64,000 bases of DNA from Stenotrophomonas maltophilia (GTDB lineage Bacteria; Pseudomonadota; Gammaproteobacteria; Xanthomonadales; Xanthomonadaceae). Below, one piece after another: positions 25,789-35,521 of the stretch (within the stretch, counting starts at the first letter, position 1; each line of letters opens with the position of its first letter). Below the pieces are notes generated by a model. The model had not been told where the DNA came from. It searched no databases and saw only the letters and a program-made list of their open reading frames with translations. The DNA lies in the NCBI RefSeq assembly GCF_002799155.1, contig NZ_NERD01000002.1:2356001-2420000 (forward strand), read 5' to 3'. The translations under genes and the position numbers were made by a program.

Positions 25789-26598
25789 ATGCTGCAGATT
25801 CCCCCCGAAAATGTCTGGATCGCACTGGCGGTCACCCTCGCAGCCGGCCTGGCCACCGCCATCGGCAGCCTGCTGGTGCTGTTCTCGCGCCGCCCCAACC
25901 CGCGCCTGCTGGCCTTCGGCCTGGCCTTTGCCGGTGGCGCGATGGTCTATGTGTCGCTGTCGGAAATCCTCAACAAGTCCATTGCCTCGTTCGCCATGGC
26001 CTATGGCGAGCGCACCGGCTTCACCTACGGCACCCTGGCCTTCCTGCTGGGCGTGATCGTCATCGTGCTGATCGACCATTTCATCCCCAACCCGCATGAA
26101 AGCCTGGACAAGCAGGATCCCGCATTCCGCGAGAACAGCCGCGAGTACCTGAAGCGCGTCGCCCTGCTGACCTCGGTCGCGATCACCGCGCACAACTTCC
26201 CGGAAGGCCTGGCGACCTTCTTCGCGACACTGGAGAGCCCGTCGGTGGGCATGCCGCTGGCCTTCGCCATTGCCATCCACAACATCCCCGAGGGCATCGC
26301 GATCGCGGTGCCGGTGTATTTCGCCACCCAGAACAAGCTCTACGCATTCACCGCCAGCCTGCTGTCCGGCCTTGCCGAGCCAGTGGGCGCGGCGATCGGT
26401 TACGTGCTGCTGTCCGGATCACTGTCGCACGCCACTTTCGGCTGGGTGTTCGGGCTGATCGCCGGCGTAATGGTGTTCCTGGCACTGGATGAACTGCTGC
26501 CAGCGGCCAAGCGCTATGCCAAGGGCCACGAGACGGTTTATGGACTGGTCGCAGGCATGGGCACGCTGGCGATCAGCCTGGTGCTGTTCAAGTGGTGA
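25789..26598 (+). CDS. zupT: ZIP-family zinc/divalent metal importer ZupT
   Basis: A 269-residue inner membrane protein with eight predicted helices. The metal-binding motifs are in helices IV and V: HNFPEGLATF and HNIPEGIAIAVP, the ZIP signature. The cytoplasmic loop between helices III and IV is short and carries HESLDKQDP, as in ZupT/GufA proteins. It imports Zn and probably Fe, Mn and Co. It is convergent with rluC. Confidence 0.93.
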   Translation: MLQIPPENVWIALAVTLAAGLATAIGSLLVLFSRRPNPRLLAFGLAFAGGAMVYVSLSEILNKSIASFAMAYGERTGFTYGTLAFLLGVIVIVLIDHFIPNPHESLDKQDPAFRENSREYLKRVALLTSVAITAHNFPEGLATFFATLESPSVGMPLAFAIAIHNIPEGIAIAVPVYFATQNKLYAFTASLLSGLAEPVGAAIGYVLLSGSLSHATFGWVFGLIAGVMVFLALDELLPAAKRYAKGHETVYGLVAGMGTLAISLVLFKW

Positions 26599-26652
26599 GG
26601 GGCTTGCGGCTCGCCTTTACAGGGGAGCGCCGGGCACGGCCCGGGGCAAGCT

Positions 26653-27627
26653 TCAGCGGAGCCGGTCCAGCGCCTCGACCAGCTCATCGGCCAGCGGTGC
26701 GTTCAGCACGTACGGGCTCTTGCCGTCGTCCAGGGCAAACTCCAGCGAGGCCGCATGCAGGAACAGGCGCTTCAGCCCGATCTGCTCACGAAGCCGCTTG
26801 TTGACGGCGGGATCGCCGTATTTGTCGTCACCGGCCACCGGGTGCCCCAGATGCTGGGCATGCACGCGGATCTGGTGGGTACGCCCGGTCTCGATGCGGA
26901 CCTCGCAGTAGGAATGACCACCGCGGCGCTCCAGCACGCGGAAGTGGCTGATCGACTCCTTGCCGATCGCATTGACCTGCACATGGCGCTCGCCGCCCTG
27001 GCGCAGGCCCACGTGCAGTGGCGCGTCGACCGTCATCACGCCATCGGGCATGCGTCCGGCCAGCAGGGTCAGGTAGCGTTTGCGGATGCCGGCGCCGTGG
27101 TCTTCCCGCAGCAGCGCCTGCAATTCGCTCAGCGCCGAGCGCTTCTTGGCCACGATCAGCAGGCCCGAGGTGTCGCGATCCAGCCGGTGGACCAGCTCCA
27201 GGGTCTGGCCCGGGCGCAGGGCGCGCAGGGTCTCGATGGCGCCAAAGCTGATGCCGCTGCCGCCGTGGCTGGCAACGCCGGTGGGCTTGTTCAGGGCCAG
27301 CAGGCGGGCATCCTCGAAGACGATGGCCTGCTCCAGGCGGCGCATGAACGCCTCCGGCGGACCGGCCTTGTCTCCCTCTTCCGTGAGACGAACCGGCGGC
27401 ACGCGCACTTCGTCACCGGCCTCCAGCTTGCGTTCGGCCTTGGCGCGGCCACCGTTCACCCTCACCTGGCCGCTGCGCACCAGCTTGTAGACCAGGCTGC
27501 GCGGGGCGCCCTTCAGCTGGCCGAGCAGGAAGTTGTCCAGGCGCTGCCCCGCGCGGTCGGCGGGAACGGTGATCATGCGCACGGAAGGCTTGTCGCCAGC
27601 GGGTTTGGTCGGGTCTTGGGCGGTCAT
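26653..27627 (-). CDS. rluC: 23S rRNA pseudouridine synthase RluC
   Basis: A 324-residue RluA-family enzyme modifying U955, U2504 and U2580 of 23S rRNA in E. coli numbering. An S4 domain (about 30-95, QRLDNFLLGQLKGAPRSLVYKLVRSGQVRVNGGR) precedes the catalytic domain, which has the Asp in HRLDRDTSG and the conserved RTHQIRVH. The start at 27627 gives the family length; the open frame further upstream has no coding character. It is divergent from rne, the same arrangement as in E. coli. Confidence 0.93.
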   Translation of the reverse strand: MTAQDPTKPAGDKPSVRMITVPADRAGQRLDNFLLGQLKGAPRSLVYKLVRSGQVRVNGGRAKAERKLEAGDEVRVPPVRLTEEGDKAGPPEAFMRRLEQAIVFEDARLLALNKPTGVASHGGSGISFGAIETLRALRPGQTLELVHRLDRDTSGLLIVAKKRSALSELQALLREDHGAGIRKRYLTLLAGRMPDGVMTVDAPLHVGLRQGGERHVQVNAIGKESISHFRVLERRGGHSYCEVRIETGRTHQIRVHAQHLGHPVAGDDKYGDPAVNKRLREQIGLKRLFLHAASLEFALDDGKSPYVLNAPLADELVEALDRLR

Positions 27628-28034
27628 CAGGCTGTTTATTCTGTTACACTCGGGGGGCGAGATAAGGGATTGATTTCGTTGGAAGTTACTCAGGGCCAGA
27701 AGCCCAGCTTCCGACGAATCCGGCACAGTGCGCGACCACCGCCCGCGGGGCGGCCATGTTAGCGGCTCACCGGCCTTCCCGGCCATCGCCGGATGCCTGA
27801 CACGCAACCGTGCTGAACATGTCCCGCGTGGCGCTCCAGCCTGGCTGACAGCTGCCTGCGGCCCTGCAACACCCAAAACCCATAAGAGTGAAGCGCTCCC
27901 GCGGCCTGCCGTGGTGTCGTAGCGCTGGAAACCCAAGCCGCCCTCCCCGCGCTTGCGCGAATGGGCGGCGAGCCGTGTCCAGAGGCGAAACCCCATGGCG
28001 TTCCGCGCGGTAGCCGCTTGCGAGGAACGCAACA
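27628..28034 (+). promoter_or_regulatory. rluC-rne intergenic region with the rne leader
   Basis: About 407 nt hold no convincing gene. An extended -10-like TGTTACACT lies at 27642-27650 on the plus strand without a good -35. Several GC-rich short inverted repeats follow (for instance CCGCCC-GCG-GGGCGG near 27740). GAGGAA at about 28020 is the rne ribosome site. E. coli rne has a 361-nt leader through which RNase E controls its own mRNA, and the size here is similar. Autoregulation is inferred. Confidence 0.5.
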
Positions 28035-31000
28035 ATGAAGCGAATGCTGATCAACGCCACGCAGGCTGAAGAGCTGCGTGTTGCCATCGTGGATGGCCAG
28101 TCGTTGTATGACATCGACATCGAACAGCCGTCGAAGGAACAGAAGAAGTCGAACATCTACAAGGGCCGGATCTTCCGCATCGAGCCCTCGCTGGAAGCCG
28201 CCTTCGTCGAGTACGGCGGTGGCCGCCATGGCTTCCTGCCGCTGAAGGAAATCTCCCGCGACTACTTCCAGGCCGGTGTCGACCACAACAAAGCCGGCAT
28301 CCGCGAGCTGCTGAAGGAAGGCCAGGAAATCGTCGTCCAGGTGGACAAGGAAGAGCGCGGCAACAAGGGCGCCGCCCTGACCACGTTCATCTCCCTGGCC
28401 GGCCGCTACATGGTGCTGATGCCGAACTCGCCGAGCGCGGGCGGTGTCTCCCGTCGCATCGAAGGCGAAGACCGGGCCGCCCTCAAGGACGCCCTGGACA
28501 AGCTGAACATCCCCGACGACATGGGCGTGATCATCCGCACCGCAGGCGTCGGCCGCGATGCCGAAGAGCTGCAGTGGGATCTGGACTACCTGCTCAACGT
28601 CTGGCGCGCCATCGCCGAAGCCGCGCTGAGCAAGCCGGCCCCGTTCCTGATCTACCAGGAATCGCGCCTGATCGTGCGCGCCCTGCGTGACTACCTGCGC
28701 GCCGACATCGGCGAGATCCTGGTGGACACCGAGGAGATGTACGAGCACGCCCGCGAGTTCATGCAGCAGGTGATGCCGCAGACCCTGCGCAAGCTCAAGC
28801 ACTACAAGGACGATATCCCGCTGTTCAACCGCTTCCAGATCGAGTCGCAGATCGAAGGTGCCTACGAGCGCAACGTGCGACTGCCGTCGGGCGGCTCGAT
28901 CGTGGTCGACCAGACCGAAGCACTGACCGCGGTCGACGTGAACTCTTCGCGCGCCACCAAGGGCAGCGACATCGAGGACACCGCGTTCCAGACCAACCTG
29001 GAAGCGGCCGAGGAAGTGGCCCGCCAGCTGCGCCTGCGCGACCTGGGTGGCCTGGTGGTCATCGACTTCATCGACATGGCCTCCAACAAGCACCAGCGCG
29101 AGGTCGAGAACCGCCTGGCCAACGCGCTGAAGTACGACCGTGCGCGTGTGCAGGTCGGCCGCATCTCGCGCTTCGGCCTGCTGGAAATGAGCCGCCAGCG
29201 CCTGCGCCCGAGCCTGGGTGAATCCAGCCAGATCGTCTGCCCGCGCTGCGACGGCCACGGCCGCATGCGCAGCGTCGAGTCACTGTCGCTGTCGATCATC
29301 CGCGTCGCCGAAGAGCATGCGATGAAGGAAAACACCGGGCAGGTGCTGGTGCAGGCTCCGGTGGAGATCGCCAATTACCTGCTGAACGAGAAGCGCAGCG
29401 CCCTGCGCGAGATCGAACAGCGCCACGAGGCGCCGATCGTGATCGTCGCCGACGAGCAGCTGCACACCCCGCACTACGCCGTGACCCGCCTGCGCGAGAA
29501 CGAGCTGGGCGAAGAGAGCACCAAGCCCAGCTACCAGCGCGGCACCCCGCGCAAGCTGCCGGTGCACGCCCTGACCAAGGGCCAGCTGAACATCCCGCCG
29601 CCGGCGGTGACCCAGGTCAAGCACACCTCCCCCGCCCCCGTGCGCGAGGAAGTGGAGCCGGCCGCAGCCGCTCCGGCCCCGGTCGTGGCAGCGCCGGTGG
29701 CGCCCGCCTCGAGCGGCGGCGTGATCGGTTGGCTCAAGCGCGTGTTCGGTGGCGAACCGGCGCCGGCGCCGGCACCGGCGGCTCCGGTCGCCCGCCCGCA
29801 GCAGGACGGCGGCCGCAAGGACCGCAACAAGGATCGCAACAAGGACCGCAAGGATCGCCGCGACGACAGCCGTGGCAACGCCGGCGGCAACGGCAATGCA
29901 CAGCAGCAGAAAGATGGCGGCAACCGCAAGGAGCGCGGCGAGCAGCGCAAGGACGGCCGCAACGGCAACAACGGCAATGCCCAGCAGCCACAGCAGCAGG
30001 GCAAGCAGAAGGATGGCCAGCAGCAGCCGCAGCAGCAGAACAAGCCGCGCAACGAGCAGCAGGGCCAGAACCAGAACCAGCAGCAGCCAAAGCTGAAGCA
30101 GCCCAAGCAGCCACGCCCGCAGCAGGACGGTGACAAGCCGGCGGAGAAGCCGCAGCGCAACGCCGCCGAAGCACCGGCCGAAGTCGTGACCGCGGCTGCC
30201 GTGGCCGCCACGGCTGTCGCCGCCAACGTGGTGACCGCCCAGGAAGCTACCGCGCCGGTGGCTCCGGTGGCACCGGCCGCCTCCGCGCCGGTCGAAGCCG
30301 CTGCACCGGTCGACACCGCAGCCAACGCGGGCAACGAAGCCGAGGCGGTTGCTGTGAGCACTGACGAAGCTGCAACCGACGCCAATGGTGACCAGGCCGG
30401 CGAAGGCGCGACCCGCCGTCGTCGCGGCCGTCGCGGCGGCCGTCGCCGTCGTCGCGGTGGCGCCGAGAATGCCGCCGGCAGCGACGTCCTGGGCGATGAC
30501 CAGGACGAGGGTGACGACAACGATGACGCCGATGGCGCCGAGCCGAACGTCGACAACACCGCTGGATCGGCTCCGGTGGCTGCTGCGCAGCCGGCCCGTT
30601 CGCAGCCGGAATTTGACTTCGATGATGAAGTCGAGCCGACCGCAGACGCCGCGAAGCCGGTCCGCGCCGCCGCTGCCGTTGTGGCCGCGCCGGTCGCGGT
30701 GGTGAGCACCGCCGTGGTAGAAGCCGCCGCCCCGGTCATGGCTGAAGGGGAGACCCCGGTCGAAGCTGCTTCGAAGACCGAAGCGGTGTCCTCGCCGGTG
30801 CAGACCAGCATGCTCGATGCCATTGACGCTGCGACCCCGGCCCAGCCGGTGGCAGCGTCAGCCCCGGCGGTCGAAGCGAAGCCGGTGGTGGCTGAGGTAG
30901 CCCCGGTCGCTGAGGCCACTCCGGTGGTCGAAGTGAAGCCGGTCGTGGCCGAGGCTGCTCCGATCGTGGAATCGAAGGCGCAGGTTGTTGAAGCGGCCCC

Positions 31001-31292
31001 GGTGGTTGAAACCCAGCCGGCGGCGGTCGAGGTTGCCCCGGTGGTGGAGGCCACTCCCGCGGTTGAAGCCAAGCCAGTCGTCGAGACGGCGCCGGTCGCC
31101 GAACAGCCGGTCGCTCCGGTGGCGGTCGAAGCTGCGCCGGTGGAAGCCGCTGCCCCCGTCGCCGAGGCGGTGGTGACGCCGTCGATCGATCCGGTCGCCG
31201 ATGGTCACACCGACGCCGCCGCGCAGGCCGCCGAAGCCAAGGCCGAGGAAGAAGACGAAGACGCCGCCAAGCGCACGCCGCCGGCGAACTGA
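28035..31292 (+). CDS. rne: Ribonuclease E
   Basis: A 1085-residue endoribonuclease organising the RNA degradosome. The N-terminal half is canonical: [10 protein letters not shown] start, S1 domain (about 37-120), 5' sensor, DNase I-like catalytic part with Asp in [13 protein letters not shown] and in VVIDFIDM, then the Zn-link CPRCDGHG. From about residue 500 the chain is low complexity: an Asn/Gln/Lys/Arg-rich block (about 590-700), an arginine cluster [16 protein letters not shown] (about 793), and an Ala/Pro/Val/Glu tail of VVEAxPV-like units. The arginine cluster is a likely RNA-binding site; partner sites cannot be assigned. Confidence 0.96.
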   Translation: MKRMLINATQAEELRVAIVDGQSLYDIDIEQPSKEQKKSNIYKGRIFRIEPSLEAAFVEYGGGRHGFLPLKEISRDYFQAGVDHNKAGIRELLKEGQEIVVQVDKEERGNKGAALTTFISLAGRYMVLMPNSPSAGGVSRRIEGEDRAALKDALDKLNIPDDMGVIIRTAGVGRDAEELQWDLDYLLNVWRAIAEAALSKPAPFLIYQESRLIVRALRDYLRADIGEILVDTEEMYEHAREFMQQVMPQTLRKLKHYKDDIPLFNRFQIESQIEGAYERNVRLPSGGSIVVDQTEALTAVDVNSSRATKGSDIEDTAFQTNLEAAEEVARQLRLRDLGGLVVIDFIDMASNKHQREVENRLANALKYDRARVQVGRISRFGLLEMSRQRLRPSLGESSQIVCPRCDGHGRMRSVESLSLSIIRVAEEHAMKENTGQVLVQAPVEIANYLLNEKRSALREIEQRHEAPIVIVADEQLHTPHYAVTRLRENELGEESTKPSYQRGTPRKLPVHALTKGQLNIPPPAVTQVKHTSPAPVREEVEPAAAAPAPVVAAPVAPASSGGVIGWLKRVFGGEPAPAPAPAAPVARPQQDGGRKDRNKDRNKDRKDRRDDSRGNAGGNGNAQQQKDGGNRKERGEQRKDGRNGNNGNAQQPQQQGKQKDGQQQPQQQNKPRNEQQGQNQNQQQPKLKQPKQPRPQQDGDKPAEKPQRNAAEAPAEVVTAAAVAATAVAANVVTAQEATAPVAPVAPAASAPVEAAAPVDTAANAGNEAEAVAVSTDEAATDANGDQAGEGATRRRRGRRGGRRRRRGGAENAAGSDVLGDDQDEGDDNDDADGAEPNVDNTAGSAPVAAAQPARSQPEFDFDDEVEPTADAAKPVRAAAAVVAAPVAVVSTAVVEAAAPVMAEGETPVEAASKTEAVSSPVQTSMLDAIDAATPAQPVAASAPAVEAKPVVAEVAPVAEATPVVEVKPVVAEAAPIVESKAQVVEAAPVVETQPAAVEVAPVVEATPAVEAKPVVETAPVAEQPVAPVAVEAAPVEAAAPVAEAVVTPSIDPVADGHTDAAAQAAEAKAEEEDEDAAKRTPPAN

Positions 31293-31318
31293 TCGCGCCT
31301 TGATCGCGTAGAAAACGA

Positions 31319-31351
31319 AACGGCGGGGATCACGGATCCCCGCCGTTTTTG
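31319..31351 (+). terminator. Intrinsic terminator of rne
   Basis: Perfect stem CGGCGGGGATC (31321-31331) with GATCCCCGCCG (31335-31345), 3-nt loop, extended by AA/TT and followed by T5. Confidence 0.93.
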
Positions 31352-31380
31352 TTTGTGCCCCGGGCGCGTGCAGCGCTCTG

Positions 31381-31452
31381 GTAGAGGCCAACCTTGGTTG
31401 GTGCCGTTGTTGGAGCGAACGCGGACACGTCCGTGCCAACCAAGGTTGGCAC
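31381..31452. repeat. SMAG-type GTAG palindrome pair
   Basis: GTAG (31381-31384) is followed by a GCCAACC-TT-GGTTGGTGCC hairpin, then 27 nt, then GTGCCAACC-AA-GGTTGGCAC (31433-31452). It fills the gap between rne and the convergent glycan operon. Confidence 0.8.
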
Positions 31453-31463
31453 CTGCCAGGGCA

Positions 31464-32351
31464 TCAGCGCGCCGGCGCGAACTGCAGGCGGGTCCACACA
31501 CCGTAGTGGTCCGAGGCCCACCGGCCGCTGTCGTCGGGCTGGTCGAACAGGAGCTTCGCCTCGCGCGCGACCATCCCGTCCTGCTGGAAGAAGATGTGGT
31601 CGATCCGCGAGGGCGCCTGGTAGTAGTGCCGGTTCAACGTGCTGACCCCGGCCAGGTCGGTGTTGACGTGGACGCTGCCGTAGCTGTCGCCGTAATGGCT
31701 GCGCAGCTCGCTCAGGTCGCCGGCATCCACCAGTGCGTTGAAATCGCCGGCAATCACCACCGGCGCACCGGCCGAGGTGGTGGCGACAAAGCGCAGCAGA
31801 TCCTCGACCTGGACGCGGCGGATGCGCTGGCCGCGTTCGTCGCTACGCTCATTGAGATGCGTGGCATAGACGTTCACCGGGTGACCGTCCACGTCGATGC
31901 GCAGGTGCGCAACGGTGCGGTAGTCGTCCAGTGGCTGCAGCAGGTGGTCACCCTGGGCCAGGATCGGGCGCCGGCTCAGCAGTGCGTTGCCGTAACGCTT
32001 GGCGGCCCCGACCGGATCGGTGGAGACGAAGATGTACCTGTAACCGAGCTGACTGGCCAGCCATTGCGCCTGGTTGCGCACGTTGCGGCGCTGGATCACC
32101 TCCTGCAACGCAATGGCATCGGGCTGCAGGCGCTTGAGTTCGGCCAGGATGGTGCGGCGACGGCTGGGCCAGTCCTCGCGGTCATGGTGCAGGTTGAAGG
32201 TGACCATGCTCATGCCTGGCCCGCTGGCAATCTCCGCCGCTGGCGACGCGACCTGTGGCACGGCTGCCAGCGCCAGCGGCGGCAATGCCAACGCGATCGC
32301 CAGCCCCAGGGCGCGCGCCATCGCGCGCCCCCTCGCCCCCTGTTGCTTCAT
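31464..32351 (-). CDS. Secreted endonuclease/exonuclease/phosphatase-family enzyme, glycan operon
   Basis: A 295-residue exported EEP-fold hydrolase with a signal peptide ending near ALA (about residue 29). The catalytic set is complete: Asn in TFNLHHD, Glu in IALQEVIQ, His in YATHLNER, Asp/Asn in AGDFNALVD, RIDHIFF, and the terminal ASDHYGVW. EEP enzymes hydrolyse phosphodiesters in nucleic acids, sphingomyelin or inositol phosphates. It starts 2 nt after the stop of the discoidin protein and is the last gene of the glycan operon, which suggests a phosphorylated glycan or phosphodiester substituent as substrate. That is inference. Its degenerate paralogue is at 19560. Confidence 0.85.
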   Translation of the reverse strand: MKQQGARGRAMARALGLAIALALPPLALAAVPQVASPAAEIASGPGMSMVTFNLHHDREDWPSRRRTILAELKRLQPDAIALQEVIQRRNVRNQAQWLASQLGYRYIFVSTDPVGAAKRYGNALLSRRPILAQGDHLLQPLDDYRTVAHLRIDVDGHPVNVYATHLNERSDERGQRIRRVQVEDLLRFVATTSAGAPVVIAGDFNALVDAGDLSELRSHYGDSYGSVHVNTDLAGVSTLNRHYYQAPSRIDHIFFQQDGMVAREAKLLFDQPDDSGRWASDHYGVWTRLQFAPAR

Positions 32352-32353
32352 CG

Positions 32354-35300
32354 TTACTGCCCCTTGCGCTCGGCGCGGCGCACCGCGCTCGGTACATCGA
32401 TCTCGACCCGCGCCGGCAGCTGGTGCACGTGCAGTTCCTTGTTGATCCATTCGGCCGCTTCACCGTTGATGGTCGCCTCACCCGGATCACCGGCGTACGG
32501 CCACGGCAGCACCACGCCACCGACCGGTGGCACCAGGCCCGGCTGCACCTCCAGCACCAGCTGCTTGTCGCTGCGCTGCAGGCGGTAGTTGAGCTGGCCC
32601 TGCGGCGTGCGCAGGCCCTGCACCGCGATGCCCTCGCCCTGCAACCAGGCCGTCGGAATGCCGGCGGCCAACACCAGCGCATCGTCCATGTCACGGCTGT
32701 AGGCGAACATGTCCAGGGCCGAGCGCACGAAGTCCGAGGCCACCCAGGCATGCGGCAGGTCACCGACGAAGAACGGCTTGCGTGGCGTGCGCGAAACCAC
32801 TTCGGCCCACTGGTTCCAGGCCTGCGGCGCACGGTCCTTGAAGAAGAATTCGGTCGCCTGCCAGGCGCGATCACGCCAGCCCAGGCGGACGAAGGCGGCC
32901 ACGTTGCGCCACTCGTAGGGCGTGTAGTCCTTCCACTCGCGCTTGCCATCACGACGGGCCACGAACTCCTTCCAGTAACGCTCGAAGGTGGCATCCAGTG
33001 CCTGTTGCGGCAGGCGGCCCTGCTCGCCGCCTGGCGCCAGTGCGATGGTGGTGGAGGTCGCGTCGAAATCGCCCAGCTCGGCCGAACCCGGCAGGTAGTC
33101 GATGTTGTGCTGCTGCATCGCCGACAGTAGCGAGGCCTGCAGGTCATCACGGAACTGGTCACGCGATCCGGCGATCTGCATCGCCTCGACCTTGCCCAGC
33201 TGGGCCGCCAGCATTGCCGCGTCCTTGTAGCCGCGCAACGCCCAGAAGTTGTCCCAGTACGAGTGCATCGGCTTTGCCGAATAGCCTTCGTGGCTGATCG
33301 AAGCCGGCATCATCCCGTAGAACGCCGGATTGCGCGCACGGTTCTCGTCCGTGCGCTCGCTGGCGCGCAGTTGCTCCATGTAGCGGTAGGCGCCCTGCAC
33401 ATGCGGCCACATCAGCTCGGCGAAGGTGCTGTCACCGGTATAACGCCCATATTCGGCGATGCTGTAGATCAGCTCGCCGTGGCTGTCGTTCTCCGGCACC
33501 GGGTCGCTGCCACGTGCATCGACACAGCACGGCACCTTGCCGTTCTCGAACTGGTAAGGCGCATACCAGTTGATGTAGTCACGCACGGCGTCGCTGCGCC
33601 CCATGCGCAGCAGGCCCTCGGAAATCATCGCGCCATCGCGGATCCAGCTGCGCGCGTAGGAGCGCGTGCCCGGCTGCAGGCGCGGGCCAACCCGCGAGAT
33701 CAGCATGTGTGCCACTGCGGTGCGCAGGGTGTCGACCAGTGCCTGGCCCGCAGCAGGTACCTGCAACGAGACCGCGCCCAGCTTCTGCCGCCACTGCTCG
33801 GCCACCTGCGCCTGCGCCTTGGCCACGTCCAGCGCCTGCGGCGCCCAGCCGCCGGTCTGCGGCAGCACCACCGCCACTTCACGGCTCTGGCCGGGTTCCA
33901 GCTTGATCGTATACAGCAGCGCGCCAGACGCCATGCCGGTGCTGTCCTTCACCACCGTACTGGCCGGATACTTTCCGGACGCCAGGTGCATCGCATCGAG
34001 CTTGCCATCGAACGTGCTCGCAAAGCGGGCATCCGGCACCTGCAGCGGATAGATGCGCGGCTCGCCGTTGATGCGCACCAGCTGTTCGCCCACATCCAGT
34101 GCATCGATGCGGCTGAAGCCGCCGACGGTATTGAGGAACTGGGTCGGCGGATTGACCTGCCATGGTCGGATCGCCAGCGCCAGGGTGTACTCGTGCGCCA
34201 CCTTGTCCGGATTGCTCAGCCGGTAGCGACCGATCAACTGCGCGCGCTCGGGCGTGCCCTGCACGAAGCCGGTCACCGCCAGGCCGGCCTTCTCGTGCAC
34301 CCAATCGACATTGGCGATCGGCAGGTAGTGATCCTGCAGCGACTGGGTGATGGCGACCTTCGACCAGTCCAGCAGCTTGCCGTCGAGGCGGACGAACGGC
34401 TCGATGCTGAAGCTGCCCTTGGCCGGCTCCAGCGCACCGTCCTCGCTGATCAACGCCTGTTCCTGGCCGCCATCGAGGCCCAGCAGGGTCCAGTACGGCT
34501 GTTCGTCCACATACGCGCGCGGCAGCGAGCCGCGCGGCAGGTCGGCCGCCACCGAGGACAGGAATGCGTTTGGCGTGGCGGCGAAGGCCAGCGGCTTGAG
34601 CGTGATGTCACGGATGCCATAGCGCCAGTTCGGGCCATCGAGCAGATCGAAGCGTACGTAGCGCGCGTCGGTGTCCGGCAGCGCCAGCCAATCGCGGCCA
34701 CCGGCACCGCCGGTCACCTCGCGCACGGTGCGCCAGTCCCGGCCATCCTCGGAGATCCGCACGGTGTAGCGGTTGGCTTCCAGGTTCGGCAGCCAGTCGA
34801 TCACCGCACCACCTATCTCGCGGCTCTTGTGCAGATCCAGGCTGACCGTCTGCTGCTTGACCCCGCCACTGATCCAGAACGTATCGCCCTTGCCATCGAT
34901 CATGCGGTCCTGCAGCGCGGTGGCGGTATCGGCGATCACCGATGGCACCAGCGCCGAATCATCCTGCGGCGGCAGGCCCTGCAGGGTCAGCTTGTCGAAG
35001 CACACCGTGCCGCGGCCGCCGACCTTGCTGTAGATCGTGAACTCGACCGCGGCGCTGCGTGCCATCTCCTTCCCGGGCGACGGCCCCCACGCCTTGTCGA
35101 TCTGGCGACGGCGGTACTCGACCGGCGTCCACGCCTTGGGGAAGCTGTAGCCCGGGCGATTGACCCACCAGACGTTGTCGCCGCTGGCGTCGATCAGCTT
35201 GAACTGCAGGTCGTTGGCCGGCGAATCACCGCGCAGCTGGAAACCGAAACGGTAGTTGACCGGGTAGTCGATGTTCAGCGCGCGGCGGATGCCGACATAG

Positions 35301-35521
35301 CCGGAGACCTTGTGGAAATCGTAGTCCAGGCACAGCGCACGGCCGCCGCCGGCGCCACTGACCGGCCGCAGCGAACCACTGACCTGGTCGGACAGCACCA
35401 GTTTCCAGGCGCCGATATCGTCGAAGTCGTCCAGCACCTTCGGCGCCGGCAGTGCCGGTGGTGCGGCGATCGCCAAGGAGGTCCACAACAGTCCCAGTCC
35501 AACGGCGATCGCTCGCTTCAT
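32354..35521 (-). CDS. Discoidin-domain, six-hairpin-glycosidase-like exported protein
   Basis: A 1055-residue exported protein (signal peptide to about residue 21). A first carbohydrate-binding-like beta-sandwich (about 25-185: FDDIGAWKLVLSDQVSGSLRPV) is followed by an F5/8-type C (discoidin) domain (about 195-310: GGVKQQTVSLDLHKSREIGG, RYTVRISEDGRDWRTV). A central beta domain precedes an alpha/alpha-barrel-like region (about 590-940) with SWIRDGAMISEGLLRMGRSD, ENDSHGELIYSIAEYG, SYWDNFWALRGYKDA and LPHAWVASDFVRSALDMF. This resembles GH15/GH65-like six-hairpin enzymes, but I cannot assign a GH family. The ATG overlaps the permease stop (ATGA). Confidence 0.72.
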   Translation of the reverse strand: MKRAIAVGLGLLWTSLAIAAPPALPAPKVLDDFDDIGAWKLVLSDQVSGSLRPVSGAGGGRALCLDYDFHKVSGYVGIRRALNIDYPVNYRFGFQLRGDSPANDLQFKLIDASGDNVWWVNRPGYSFPKAWTPVEYRRRQIDKAWGPSPGKEMARSAAVEFTIYSKVGGRGTVCFDKLTLQGLPPQDDSALVPSVIADTATALQDRMIDGKGDTFWISGGVKQQTVSLDLHKSREIGGAVIDWLPNLEANRYTVRISEDGRDWRTVREVTGGAGGRDWLALPDTDARYVRFDLLDGPNWRYGIRDITLKPLAFAATPNAFLSSVAADLPRGSLPRAYVDEQPYWTLLGLDGGQEQALISEDGALEPAKGSFSIEPFVRLDGKLLDWSKVAITQSLQDHYLPIANVDWVHEKAGLAVTGFVQGTPERAQLIGRYRLSNPDKVAHEYTLALAIRPWQVNPPTQFLNTVGGFSRIDALDVGEQLVRINGEPRIYPLQVPDARFASTFDGKLDAMHLASGKYPASTVVKDSTGMASGALLYTIKLEPGQSREVAVVLPQTGGWAPQALDVAKAQAQVAEQWRQKLGAVSLQVPAAGQALVDTLRTAVAHMLISRVGPRLQPGTRSYARSWIRDGAMISEGLLRMGRSDAVRDYINWYAPYQFENGKVPCCVDARGSDPVPENDSHGELIYSIAEYGRYTGDSTFAELMWPHVQGAYRYMEQLRASERTDENRARNPAFYGMMPASISHEGYSAKPMHSYWDNFWALRGYKDAAMLAAQLGKVEAMQIAGSRDQFRDDLQASLLSAMQQHNIDYLPGSAELGDFDATSTTIALAPGGEQGRLPQQALDATFERYWKEFVARRDGKREWKDYTPYEWRNVAAFVRLGWRDRAWQATEFFFKDRAPQAWNQWAEVVSRTPRKPFFVGDLPHAWVASDFVRSALDMFAYSRDMDDALVLAAGIPTAWLQGEGIAVQGLRTPQGQLNYRLQRSDKQLVLEVQPGLVPPVGGVVLPWPYAGDPGEATINGEAAEWINKELHVHQLPARVEIDVPSAVRRAERKGQ

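Noticed and set aside
29531..31072. Ser/Thr/Ala-rich minus-strand open frame opposite rne
   Set aside because: Created by the low-complexity repeats of the RNase E tail read in reverse.
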